NCBI GenBank assembly: GCA_022410635.1
Contig: JAJVDF010000252.1
Span: 1,579,569-1,643,568, forward strand
Length of the DNA: 64,000 nucleotides
Direction of reading: 5' to 3'
Source: Tretioscincus oriximinensis
Lineage: Eukaryota; Chordata; Lepidosauria; Squamata; Gymnophthalmidae
The position numbers and the translations under genes were made by a program. Each line of letters opens with the position of its first letter. Position 1 is the stretch's first letter. Below the pieces are notes generated by a model. That model was not told where the DNA came from, did not search any database, and saw only the letters and a program-made list of their open reading frames with translations. Of this stretch, positions 10,542-22,900 are shown piece after piece.

Positions 10542-12489
10542 GCATGAGTTGACCCATAAGCCTCTTCTGCAGACTCATAAAGCTACACTTGAGGATTGGA
10601 ACAGAATGCAATAAGCAGCAGAAGAGCCTTGTGAGGCCTAAATGCTATCTAGTAAGGATGTGCTAAAATTGGATGCAACAGCTTGCACTTAAATGGAATA
10701 TGAGAGCAAGAGTTCTGCTGATCGTTACAGAAAGTTTTCCAGGGTTTTCCCCCTGAAAATTTGAATACCATAATTGGAGATATAATCATTCCTTATCATT
10801 CCCAATGTGATTCTCTTTTTTTTTATTGTTATTGTGTAACGTCATACTTTTGCCTAGCTCTAAATCTTTTCTAAGTTGTGAAATAAGCTGCAACCTGGGA
10901 AGAATATAATGTAGTATAAGAAATTCTTATAGCAAGATACTTAATCTCCTTACCGAGAACTGAGACAACCTCCATGCAGTTTCTCTGTGTAGAGAAACAC
11001 AGAGAAACAGTACTGTGATGTGCAGAGAAGTTTGTATACTGTATCTCGTTCCTGTCCAATGTCCTGATAAGGATGCTGTGGTGATTGTATTAAGCATTTA
11101 ATGTGCAGAAAGAGTCAGTAATCCTGTCCTCCAAGGATTTGGAGACTTCCACCCTCTTCTAGCCTCCCCTTCCCCACTTTTTAGCATTTATTCCCCAGCC
11201 TCACCTAAGAATTCATGAAGGGAGAATACAACATTTTTATCTGATTTTTATCTGTTTTTATGTGGACATATTTAAATGGCTGTAATCCACCTTAAAATCT
11301 TTTGGTATAAAATAGAAAATGAACAAACACTGGAAGGTGTTTTTTGTCTTTGTTTATGTGTTTAATTGACAAGAATCTATGCTAGAACATTACAAATGAA
11401 TAGCATTTACTGAGCTCATTGCATTGAGGTTTTTCTTCATTTTCTTAAAAAACAAGTACTGGCATTGGAAATGGCTTCTTGGAATACCATTCATTGCTTA
11501 GGAATGCTGGAGGACGGGTTCTTAATCTTAGCATTTTTATTTCTTAAAGAAGTGTAACTGAACAGTTAGGCTAACTAAGAAGAGAAAGTGTCTTATCCAA
11601 TGATAGTCTAATCCTCAAAATCCTCAAATTGTGATGCCTAATATGAACTCACTTCATTTTACTTAAATGTGCATATTAGTGTGTGTGCGCATGTGCACGC
11701 ACACACCAGGCAATCAGAAGCTTCAGTTACAAAAAATTGTGCGAATGGGGTTCACCTTTCCCAATCCCTTCTTGTTTTCCCTCTCCTTGTCTTCATCTTT
11801 AATGCATGAAAATATCTATCTTAGAATAAGCTTGGGGGGATACACTCTGTCCCACCTCGGGCATGATTTTAATGTAACAGTTAATTCTTTTGGAAACTCT
11901 TTGTTTCTTCGGCTGAATTTTGCAGTTTTGCATTCTTTCACTGAATATTCTCTGTCAAAAAGTATGGTCTGTGATTAGTTGGATTTTATGGCTATATCAA
12001 TTAAAATTCCAAGTTTTACAAATCTCAAGCCACCAGGATTCATGTTTATGTCTAAGCAATGTTGTGAATGATTGAGTCAGTTCATTTTAAAGTGTTAGGA
12101 TGAATGGTCATCTTGCTGTCCAAACGTAGGCTGACCTAAAATATATATAAAAGGGCTATGTCCTTGACATTTGTGAGATAAAATGTATGACCAAGTGATA
12201 GTGAAAAGTTAACGTCTCTTGGTGCTTACCACCTTCCTGTTTCTGTTTCTAAATAGGATGCCATTTTCCTATTTAATAAACGCTACAAAACATGTGTGCG
12301 AATTTGACGAATGTAGACTCCTTAATGTAGAATGCAGAAGGCTTAATCAGGTGCTCTTCATTGACTTTCAAAATTTCTAACCATCTTAAAAATATGCAAC
12401 TTGAAAAATTCAAGTTGTAGGCGTTTGGAAATAGGATCTTAGTTCCATTCAGGAATTGCAATATCAGTTGTGATTTCTTGCTATCTTAA
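10542..12489. other. Intergenic DNA, no gene seen
   Basis: No coding exon or repeat family was recognised. A short GT/GC alternating tract lies at 11678-11706 (GTGTGTGCGCATGTGCACGC...). The open frames at 11667-11978 and 12273-12461 have no family resemblance. Confidence 0.45.
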
Positions 12490-12600
12490 TAGAGATTTAT
12501 TTATTTTTATTTATTTATTAACATTTGCATACTGTGAAGGTCTCAGGGCGGTTAACAATAAAAACCCAGTTAAAATATTAAAAAAAGCCACATCTAAAAG
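12490..12600 (-). repeat. SINE/LINE 3' tail, antisense
   Basis: (ATTT)n followed by GGTCTCAGGGCGGTTAACAA, the reverse complement of the tail at 10435-10541. Confidence 0.55.
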
Positions 12601-12771
12601 CAGGGAAGGAAAACTAAAAGCAGTTTTCTCAGCCAAAGATCTGGTCAAATAAGTGCATCTTCAAGCATTTTCTCATTGCGCACTGAGATGGTGATAGATG
12701 CAACTCAAGAGTCGTTTACAAACTTTATAATATTGGAAGAATTTAATAAAGGGTTCTTGTGGTATGTTAAT

Positions 12772-12862
12772 GACTTAACGAGAAAAAAATAGGCAGTAGA
12801 GCTTTTGAAGATTAGTCTACTTCTTCAGATGCTATGGAGTGAACAACTGCCTAGAAATAGAA
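12772..12862 (-). repeat. Penelope-type 3' tail fragment, antisense (copy 1)
   Basis: On the minus strand: CATCTGAAGAAGTAGACT, a short variable stem, CAAAAGCTCTACTGCC, a T-rich run, then GTTAAGTCATTAACATACCA. It parallels the copies at 15960, 16165, 25690 and 47738. Family assignment is by analogy with the copy downstream of the GIY-YIG fragment at 25690. Confidence 0.5.
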
Positions 12863-13846
12863 CATGGTCCATCATTCTAACATTTATTTTATTAAAATGT
12901 TTATTTGTGAAATAACAAATCATTGTACTTGCCTAGAAATTTCTAAGAAGGTGTGTATCAACTGATGCCAGCTTCATCAGATAAAATTACATCTACCATC
13001 TTAAAATATTGATGTTTTGTTACGGTCTCAGTTATCGCATTTGTTCTTTCTGAAACTGTTCACAGTATAGACCTAACTGCCATGATTCCTCTCGATTGCA
13101 GTGTTTCAATTTTGGTCAAGACATTTTGTTTTGCGTTGTTTTCATTTGGTCTCAGAGGTGAGGCAATGCTAATCTTGGCATTAGCAGAGAACAAAACCAA
13201 GTGAGTAATTAAGTGACGCAAGCCTTTGATTATTTCTCTCTCTCTCTCTCCCATACTTTCTGGCACAGCTGGGCATTCCACTTGCAAGAAGAGCAACAGT
13301 AGAAGAAACTGCTCAAGTTCACGCAGGAAGTTAAAAGAACTTCAAGAAGACTTTTTCTACTCCAGTGAAAGGAAAGCCTTCGTTGACTAGTTTATAAGAA
13401 GCAAAATTGCCTGAATCAGTATTCTGCCAAGAAAGACGCCCGAAGAGTGCTTTGTTTTTTTTGCTTATTGGAACATTTCTTCATTGGGCTTTGCTCTGGG
13501 AAGATTTAAAAAAGAGCAGCAAGTCTTTTTGAATTCTGGTAATTATATTATTTATGGAAGTCTCACTGTTGTTTTTTTTAAACTAAAAAATGTCACTTTT
13601 CTCAAACTGCTACTGAAATATCATAAGTCATTTATTTTGGCTTCTTGCTTGCAAATATTATGACAGGTGTTACTCTCCATGAGCTGCTGTTCAATGAGAT
13701 TTAAAGAAAACTACAATCTTATGTGCAAATTCATGACGTGTGAGGAAGACAGTCTGAAGCGTTGTACAACTTCCATCTAAATCAAGAAAAGGGAATTGTC
13801 TGTATAACGTCCAGTAATAAATCGATTTATTCACAAAGTAAAACTG
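12863..13846. other. Immediate upstream region and probable 5' UTR of USP54
   Basis: The start codon at 13847 is preceded in frame by a TAA at 13805-13807, so the coding region cannot extend further 5'. The noncoding part of this exon has no certain 5' limit. Possible acceptors are the AG at about 13100 (after CCTCTCGATTGC) and the AG at about 13672. No CpG-rich promoter is visible here, so transcription probably starts further upstream, outside the window or at an unrecognised site. Confidence 0.4.
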
Positions 13847-13993
13847 ATGTCCTGGAAGAGGAACTACTTTTCAGTGGGACGGGGTAACATGCAAGGGATG
13901 TTTACCCCCCGCAACACAACATCGATAGCACCAAGTAAAGGACTCAGCAATGAGCCAGGGCAGAACAGCTGCTTCTTGAATAGTGCATTGCAG
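13847..13993 (+). CDS. USP54: USP54 coding exon 1 (residues 1-49)
   Basis: Encodes [13 protein letters not shown]... and ends with [12 protein letters not shown], the USP Cys box with the nucleophile Cys42. The start codon has a weak context (C at -3, T at +4) but is the conserved start of the family. The donor is CAG|GTAAGA and the exon ends in phase 0. Confidence 0.97.
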
Positions 13994-16900
13994 GTAAGAA
14001 ATCTAGATAAATAACCAGCAATTACATTCTTTGATGGTAAATTTTGCCACGAGGCAATTGTTTTCTATAAGTGGTTATATAGCTGGGACTAGTCTTGCTT
14101 GTTATAACTTGATATCTACAATATTATATAATATATAGAGATTATTTTATCATTTCTCAATTGTGTAGGGTCTCATGTACAAATTAATAGTTTGTATTTG
14201 GAATTCTTATGCCTATGCATTTATTTAACTTTCTTAGAGTAAGAAGCATTGTGAAGTGATAGATATTTCACACGTGTTACAGATGAAGACAACATTATCT
14301 TCAATTTTTCAGGCTTGGTGCTTTGAAATCAGGTTAGATACCACAATCACTGACCCTATATGCTGAATACTTTGAAGACCTCCTCTCCCCCAATAACACA
14401 GTCCATCAGTCAGGCCCATGGTCTGGTAGCTAGTGAGAAGCCCAAGGCTTTAGAATAACCTTAGTGTATTAGGCAGAGTATTAATTTACTTTTTGATGTC
14501 TGGTGAAAACGAATAAACCTGCTTCTTAGTAATCCTTTGGATTCTTTCTTTCCAAATGCTTTGCTTAGGTCTTCTTTGCAAGGAAAGCTGTTCTACTGCT
14601 GTTGGAAAAGAAGCAATGGTTTTCACCTTTCAAAGAAAACAGGACATTCATTTACAAAGTGGACAAATTGTACAAATTCTATAATGAGCTATTGTAAAGA
14701 CCATAATTTGCTGAATGTGAAGATCTAAGTTTCATTCTCTACTTTCTCCAAATAGTCTTGTTAGAAGCATGTAAAACTGATGCTTCCCAATGTAGAAAGT
14801 ACTGAGATATATTAATTATTGTATAACTTAGACTGTGTTGAACACCTTTAGAATTGCATTGATTTTTTAAAAAAAATATTCTTTCCTGTCTTCAAGGGAA
14901 TCTTTTAAACAAGGTAATCAGAGCTATGTAAAATAAAATTAGTCTTCTGTACACCAAATGGTTCCCTGAAATATATCTAGCAGAGTATATTTTATTTTTT
15001 TAATTACAAGGCTCATCTATTTTAATAAGTAAATTGAAAACTAGACCAGGATCGTAGTTTTTGTTGACAGAGAAAGATAAATCGATGCTCTGCATTGAAT
15101 AATATTGTTTTACTGCTGTTGCCCACCCTGGGACCAATTAATAAAACTAAGAAGACTAAAAACTAGCCTGTTTGAGCACCTAGCATAGATGTGGCAGGCA
15201 CGAATGGCTGAGTTGCTTAGGAGATGGTCTCTTATCTGGGAGATGGGGTTTCGAAGCTCTGTGTCGGACATGGGGAGGGGTGAGCACCTTCCACTAGCCT
15301 GTAGCTCTAGCCAACCCAGCTATTCAAAAGCAAGAATTGCAAGAAATTGCAACAGATAAATGGGAACCACCATAGCCTGGTGGGGAAGATAGAATGGAAG
15401 CCTTGGGGCGAAATATATCCTTGTAAGCCGCTTTGAGTCCCCTTCAGGGGAGAAAAACGGAGTATAAAAATCGTGTTCTTCTTCTTTAACTTTGTAGTTC
15501 TATGACAACAATTATGCTTCCAAGTTTACTAGGACAGAATTCAGATTGCTAGAAGTGGGAAACTCTCTTGCACTCTGATCTGATGACAAGAGAGAGAGAG
15601 TGCACACACAATTCACATCCCCATCAGGGATTAAAACCTCTTGTCTCTATTTTAAATCTATTTTTGTTCTCCATTTACATCTGCCTGTGCTCATGGCTGC
15701 TGGTTTGTTTTCATTTTCATCTTGTTTGTTTGTTATTCATTTTTACAAAATGTAAACTGAACTTACTGAAAACAATAACAGTACTTGTAAAAGGTGCAGG
15801 AAAGCTCCTGAACCCATAGCTGTGTCCCATCACAGCTAGGGATGAATAGGCACCTTCACACTTAAGGCAGAATTCAATGTCTAGATGCAGAATTGTTAGC
15901 AAGAGAGTCTAGTAACACTTTCAAGACTAACAAGGAAAAGGCAGATGAGTTTTTATACATAAGTCTATTTATTCAGATGTTATGCAGTCGTTCCATAACA
16001 TTTGAAGAAATTGGGTTGTCTACAAAAGCTTGTGCTGCCTACCTTTCTCCTATTAGTCTCCAAGTGCTATAAGCCCCCTTGTGGGATTTTCTACAAACAC
16101 ACCTATTTCTCTGAAATCGATTACCATGGAAAGCACCAAAATTAGCCAAATGGAGTAGAAATCCATCTTCATCTGAAGAAGGTGACATGTCTACAAAAAG
16201 CTCATGCCACCTACTTTTCTTCCATTAGTCTCCAAGTGCTACAAGCCCCTCTTGCTAAACTACCTTTTTCTTGTTTGTCTTTAAGGTATATGAGACCCTT
16301 TGCAAGAAATTCTGCATCTTTCATTGTTACTTTGGGAGCAGGGACATGTATGGAATGGCTACAAAGTAACTGAATGCAAACATGCATGTATTTATTCAAA
16401 CCCTTCATCAGAAATACGCAACACTCTTGAAAGGATTTATTAAGAGAATAATAAGAAAGGGACTCTTTCCTGTTAGAAGCTACTTACATAATTATTGTGA
16501 ATTTGTGCTTGTCAAGNTTTGCAATCTGTGTAAGATGTATCATTCATGAAATGGGTGAAAATCTTGCTTTAAAATTATCTAGCCTATTACTGTGCTTATT
16601 AGGTGCTTCTGGGATCCAGTTGTTTAGACCTAGGGGCCTACAGGATAGGATAGCTTTAGTGTCTGGACTGAAAGTTAAGAAACAAACATCTCATTCATAT
16701 TAAGGAGCTTTCTATATTTGAAAACAACTTCATATAATAGAATCTTCAGTAATTTAGAGGCTAGAAACTTTAAGATATCCCATTGTCTGGAATTGGCCAC
16801 ATTGACCTTCAGATAGCAAGAAACAGAAGTCCATGGCGGAAACTAGCAGCCTGCATACATAAACACTTCCAAGTGAGACAAGGCAGTCACTTCCTTGTTG

Positions 16901-19900
16901 GCTATGATTCACTTGAAATTTCTATGCCCCGAAATCCCCTGAAGGTATGGCATGCAATGCTAGATGTATTGTTAGTTTGTCATTGTAGGTGAGAATAGCT
17001 AAGACTGTCAGTGAACATTGTTTATTTCTCCTCAGATTTGGATGGGGCAATTAGACTGAAAACAGTTGTCTGATGTGCAAGGAATTTAATTGAACACAAT
17101 GTATAATGTTTAGAGAAGTGAAACCATATAGCCCTTGGTCTTTACACCACAAAGAAAGATGTCTGTGAAAGAGAATGACAGTGCACAAATCTTCTTTTTA
17201 ATGGTGAAGGCAGATCTTGGACAGAATATCATAGATATCCTCAGAGTAGACCTGAGTCCTTTCTACTTTACCTGTTTCTGGATTATAGGATGAAATAGNG
17301 ATTTGCCATCAACTGGCTGGCAAAGACTCTGGCAGGCCCATTCCAGGACCTGCTATAATTTTCACTAGCATGTGGATGGCAGGTCCATATATTATAACAT
17401 AATCCAGAACGAAGCACACTGCAGAAAGGGCTCTAGTTAGAGTTGTACTGATAAGTGCTTTGTCTTGAAGGAATTTGGCTAATTGTGATAAATTCACTGC
17501 CTATCCAATTTTAACATTATGTAATATTTTTCTGAAAATCAAAATATTCTGTTTTGCTTTACAGGTACTTTGGCATCTAGATATATTTCGGCGTAGTTTT
17601 CGTCAACTTACAACGCATAAATGCATGGGAGATTCTTGCATATTTTGTGCTCTTAAAGTAAGTCATGCATTTGACTGGATAATAGCTTAGGAACAGTTAT
17701 GGATAAGGAATTGCCATGATAAAGCGGGAAGAGAAAACGTTCCTGCAGCAGCAAAAGATGCTGTGTGCTGTTAGTTATAGCTCTATCAGTGTTTAAGGAA
17801 CTGTGGGTAACAAGCTGAGTTTCTCTGCAGTAGAACACCACCTGTGTAAAAGGCTCCCTTCCAATGTATATCCAGGCCTCCACACTGCTTTTGGTTTGAT
17901 GCCTAATTCAGATTTTTTTTTACTCAGGCTTTATTCTACTGGAACTTCCAACAGAATATGTTTTTATAGAAATGACTATATTTTATACTTTATTAATTGC
18001 CTGTTGATTTTTTTGATATGTATACATTGTTTACAATACAATATGTGTGTCTGCGTGTAGTTTTTTTCCCCATATTTCAGAATGATAGGGGAAAATTCAG
18101 TAGATATGTGAGCAGAAAAGTGAAATTATCTCAGCATTTATAGACTAGTAAGTTGCTGTGTCCAATGAAATAATTATCAGGAAAAGTGAATTATGACTTG
18201 CATTGTTTTTTTTCCCTTCAGTCTTTCTTAGCACCAAGTCATGTAGTTGAGAAAATTGGGTCAGTCTCCTTGCTATCTATTATGTAATTTTGCACACCTA
18301 TCAGTGGTATGTCAAAGAAAGGGGAAGGAGGTCTTCATGCCAGTTAGTAGTCATCTGATATACCTGATTCTGAAAAGTAAGGAAAACTCTCTAATGCAAA
18401 TTGTTGGAAATATAATATATCAGTTCATTTTTAGATTATATTCTAGCCCTAATGATATGAACCTACATAATAAAACAATCCCTGCTGTCATCCCTAATAT
18501 TTCATATTTTCCTGATAAATACCACAATATAATCCATGTTTTGCTATCCATGTTTCTTCGCTGCTCTTTTGTTTCACCATTTTCTTCTACAGCTGCCCAC
18601 AGGGAGACATATGAGAGTGGGCTGTAGTCTTAGAGAATCCACAATAGAGATACAACATTTTTCAGGTTCATCTCTCAAGGAAAGATAATCTAGGATCTGG
18701 CAGGTCACATTGCAATCCTGCTTCTTCTTTTTTAATTTAGTGACATCTCGGAAGGACAGTGAATGGGTAAAAGCTCCCCCATTATCAGCATTTCTCATAC
18801 CTGAAATAAAGTATGCTCACATTGCATACTTCATGATCTGACATCTTTGCTTTGGGAAAACAACAATATGAAGATCAAGGTCCCTACTTTCTTTCAGACC
18901 AGCTGTCCTAGCTAGGAAGCAGAGTCACNGCCTTGATACTAGAACAGTTTTCTGATCTATTATTCATGTTGATGTCTTTGGTATACAGTCCTTGCTTTCT
19001 TTATTCAAGCTTGACTTTGTTTTAGAGTTTGTTTATCTCTATTTGAGGGAAAGGNGGGGGGAATTAGTCTGTGGTACTAAGTATGGCACAAAGAGTTTGT
19101 TTGCCTTCCAGGGATTGTAGTGCCAGGATGTAGGACAGAGGGTGTTTTGTTCTTGATGGAGAAGAATGCAGCATTGATTCGTAGATACCAGTAGAACTTC
19201 TGTGTTAGATGCTTTTCATATGTAACAAAAGCTGGAAGAATTAACTTTCTGGGCAGAAAGGGTGTTCTCTGAGGTGAGGGTCAGAAAACATTGCTCTGGT
19301 TTGATAGGTACTCCATATTATATAATTAGGTACATTTTATGAAGTTCTATTTATATGATCTGAAATGTCATTTCTGAGACTCTCACGTTTTCCCTGAAAA
19401 TCTCCTTGTGTTCATTCAGCATAGCCACTGTTCTTCATAAAACAAAATGTTTTAAGACCATAAAATGTTTTTATGGTTTATTTTAACAGCTTACACTAAA
19501 ACTGAAGGTGTCTTGTTTCATAGCTAAAGGAGTGTAGAGAGAAAATATTTGGACTCTGCTGCAAAGACTATCATCTGGATTTGTGAAGTATCCGAAGTTC
19601 AGAGGGCGTGAGGGGGGTCTTTGAGGAGGGGGTTTGTGGGGAGTGCAAGCAGACATGATAGTAAGGATCTATGCTAACATATCCCAGAATTGTTTGGGAT
19701 AAGCAAATGTGAAACTAGATTAGATTCCCAAAAGAGAAATGCTGCATTTTCCACTCAGCTTTTCTCGAGTTTTTGACAATATGGAAGCCCAAATGAGCAT
19801 CAAAATTTGGGGAGGGGAGCAACCTCCCTGCATTTCTTGAACAATAAAATTACAAATATCTAGCACACGTGTTTCTTTTAAAAGCAATGGAAAATGGAAT

Positions 19901-22900
19901 AATAAAATGTCTAAATTGAAACTGAATTCAGACAAGATGGAGGTTTTGTGTGTTAAGAGGAACCTTTGAAACTTCTGCAGCAACAGGAGTATTCACCTCC
20001 GACTGATTTGACAGTTTGGGTCATTTCTGGATAGGAATAACTTGGTCAATATGATCCATGATCTGGTAACCTCTACTTTTATGGAGCTTCCCTTGAAAGT
20101 GGTCTGGAAGCTGCAACTAGTGTAGAATACAGCAGCTCAATTTCTGATGGGCCAAACACACATCATGCCTGGCTTGGAAGATCTGCTATAGTTACCCATT
20201 TACTATCAAGCTCAATTCAAATGCTGATATTAGAATATCAAACCCTAAGTAGCTTGGACCCTGGTTATCTGAAGGAGTGCCTTTTCCCACATAGAACTAT
20301 CCATGCATGAAGAATTAAAGGAAAATACTTTTTCGTAGTCCCTCTTCTTTCTGAAGTGTAAGAGGTAAGGTTAGTATTGGGTACAACCAACATATGGGCA
20401 TCCCCATGAGCACCATTGCCGGGCACAGTGAAACAAGGGACAGACTTAGGGTTGAACATAAATGGTTCCGGAAGAGAGAGGAAGGAAGGAGGGGCGTCCC
20501 GGCCTTATAAAGGCTGCCAGCGCCGGAAGTCACGCCGCTCCTCGTCACACTCCTGTACCAATGAGACGAGGAGGACGCGACTCCTAGCATGTCCATTCGC
20601 TGCTGCTGCTGCCGGCAATCCCCTCGCGCCGGGGACGAACCCCGGTAAGGAGAATTTATGTTCATGTGAAAAAATATTTAGTAACTGAATTAATTCACTT
20701 TAGGAATGATGGAAAACATGCTTTTTATTATATATTTCAAGAACCATGTTTCTCTTATAAGAAATGTTATCTTTTCCCACACCTAGGGTATCTTTAACCA
20801 ATTTCAGTGCAGCAATGAGAAAGTTTTACCTTCCGATGCCCTTCGTAGTGCTCTTGCGAAGACTTTTCAAGACGAACAACGTTTCCAGCTTGGCATCATG
20901 GATGATGCTGCAGAATGCTTTGTGAGTATGATATCTTAAAGTCCCATATTGAAAGTGGTTCATTGCCTTTGTATCTCCTAATAAATATGAATACTGGAAT
21001 AATGTAAGGAAAGTGTTTTCCCAGTAGAATACAAAGTACATTTAAAGATTATTTTCTAATAGCTCTGTTGGGTGTCCTACATACTGGTAGAAATGTCTTT
21101 TGTTTTGTTTCTGCAATCCTTACTCTTTGATTCTGGTCACAGTTTTGAAGAATGAGGTTTGTTTTTTCTGGACTAAACTCCATTCTTCAGAACTGAAGAA
21201 AATTTAAACTGAAGAAAATTTAAACTGAAGATATGACCATGACAAAAATCTCAAGATAATGAACCATCTAAATTTAAATCTTATTCCAAAGAGTTAAAAA
21301 TATATGAAAAGCTCTGTGTGCACATATACTATATGTATATTACATAAAATACTGCTGCCCAAAATAAAAAATAAACAAAATCAGCATAATGCAATGCTAA
21401 AATGAACACCACATTCCTCTACAGATGTGCCAGTTAACAGTACTCAGCAAAAAGTAATGAATATTAACAACCTAGTAGAGAAGATGAAAATATTTACTCA
21501 TCCTGGACAGGATGTTGATCTTGGTACCATGCAGTTGGTATCTTGAAGGGATCACTATTTGATGGTGGGTGTTAGGATGAAAAGCATATTTTTAAGGATG
21601 CTTTTACTGGAATTTTGCTTCAAATGGGCCTATGCGAAGGTTTTTAGCTGTATGAATTTCAGTCAAACATTAATAGTATTGTTATCAGACAATCCAGTTT
21701 CTGTATAGTTTATGACACATCTCAAGAGCTTAACATACAATATAGCACTAGAATCAATCTGCAGATTATGTAAATAATTATTTTTTAAAAAAAGCAGACT
21801 ATCTCTAACTATATCGGTTATAGTTATTAAAGTTTAATATCTGTGCAGGCATGGATAGCTCAGTCGCTAAGGAATCCGACTCTCATCTGGGAGATCGGGT
21901 TTCGAAGCCTGTGTCTGACGTGGGGACGGGTGAGCACCTTCCACTAGCCGGTAGCTCTAGCCAATCCAGCTATTCGAAAGCATGCATTGCAAGAAATTGC
22001 AAGTGAATGTAAGTAGATACATGGGAACCATTACAACCTGGTGGGCAAGATAGAATGTAAGCCTTTGGGCAAAAAACCCTTGCAAGCCGCTTTGAGTCCC
22101 TTTGAAAGGTGAGAAAACCGGGGTATAAGAACCCTCCTCCTCCTCCTCCTCCTCTTCTTCTTCTTCTTCTCCTTCTCCTTCTCCTTCTTCTTCTCCCTTC
22201 TTCTCCCTTCTTCTTCTCCCTTCTTCTTCTTCTTCTTCTTCTTCTTCTCCCTTCTTCTTCTCCCTTCTTCTTCTCCCTTCTCCCTTCTTCTCCCTTCTCC
22301 CGTCTTCTCCCTTCTCTCTTCTTCTCCCTTCTCCCTTCTTCTTCTATACAAAACTTTCATCAATTACTTGAAATATAGTTATGAATCAAGAAACCCTCAA
22401 GTTACAAATGTTCCTTAAGGGGAATGGGATTTGTCCCAGGATAACTTAATTCTATGTTTCCACTGTCCGGAGTAGACCTTGGTGTATTGATCCCCATGCA
22501 GTAAGGTGCATAGAGTAGAAAGCCAGGTGTATATTAATTATATATTTAATGTTTAAATCACACCCTTCAACTGAAGGTTCAGTGGCACCTCAACAGTAAC
22601 AAGCAAAAATTTATAACCATTAAGCAGCAATACATTGCAATCTTCACTTCATCTATGGCAAGAACTCCATGAAAACCTTATTCAATTGCTCTGTGTAAAT
22701 GTTAAAGAAAGGACAAAATTAATTGATTCTTCAAAAACCTTACCTTGAAGAGCCCATAGAAATCCAAGTACCATTATCAAGAGCCATTTATCCAAGCGAG
22801 AGTGGTATCACTGGGAAATGGTACCTCTCCTTCCAATACTCAACAGCCATCTTAAAGTGATATTGTGATCAGTGGTATCACATCCAATGAGGCACTAGGA

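Larger units (their letters stand above)
13994..17564 (+). other. USP54: USP54 intron 1
   Basis: GT-AG intron of 3571 bp. It contains a family-A tRNA SINE (15194-15488) and two adjacent Penelope-type tail copies (about 15960-16130 and 16165-16290). The remainder is AT-rich without recognisable features. Single Ns occur at 16517 and 17299. Confidence 0.85.
17658..20786 (+). other. USP54: USP54 intron 2
   Basis: GT-AG intron of 3129 bp. It holds an L2-like LINE fragment (about 19905-20330) and, directly after it, a CpG-rich TATA-bearing island (20455-20655). The segment 17700-19900 shows no recognised feature. Single Ns occur at 18929 and 19055. Confidence 0.85.

Noticed and set aside
10098..10611. 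Several overlapping GC-rich open frames with Ala/Arg/Pro or Gly repeats
   Set aside because: They follow base composition inside a hAT-like element and have no start context or homology.
21845..21905. tRNA-like sequence with A and B boxes as a possible tRNA gene
   Set aside because: The acceptor stem and anticodon arm do not fold properly, and the same head recurs six times with a fixed body and tail, so it is a SINE.
22031..22378. Long open frames on both strands (Arg/Glu/Lys-rich and Leu/Pro/Phe-rich)
   Set aside because: They are read entirely from the CTT/CTC microsatellite of a SINE tail and have no non-repetitive content.
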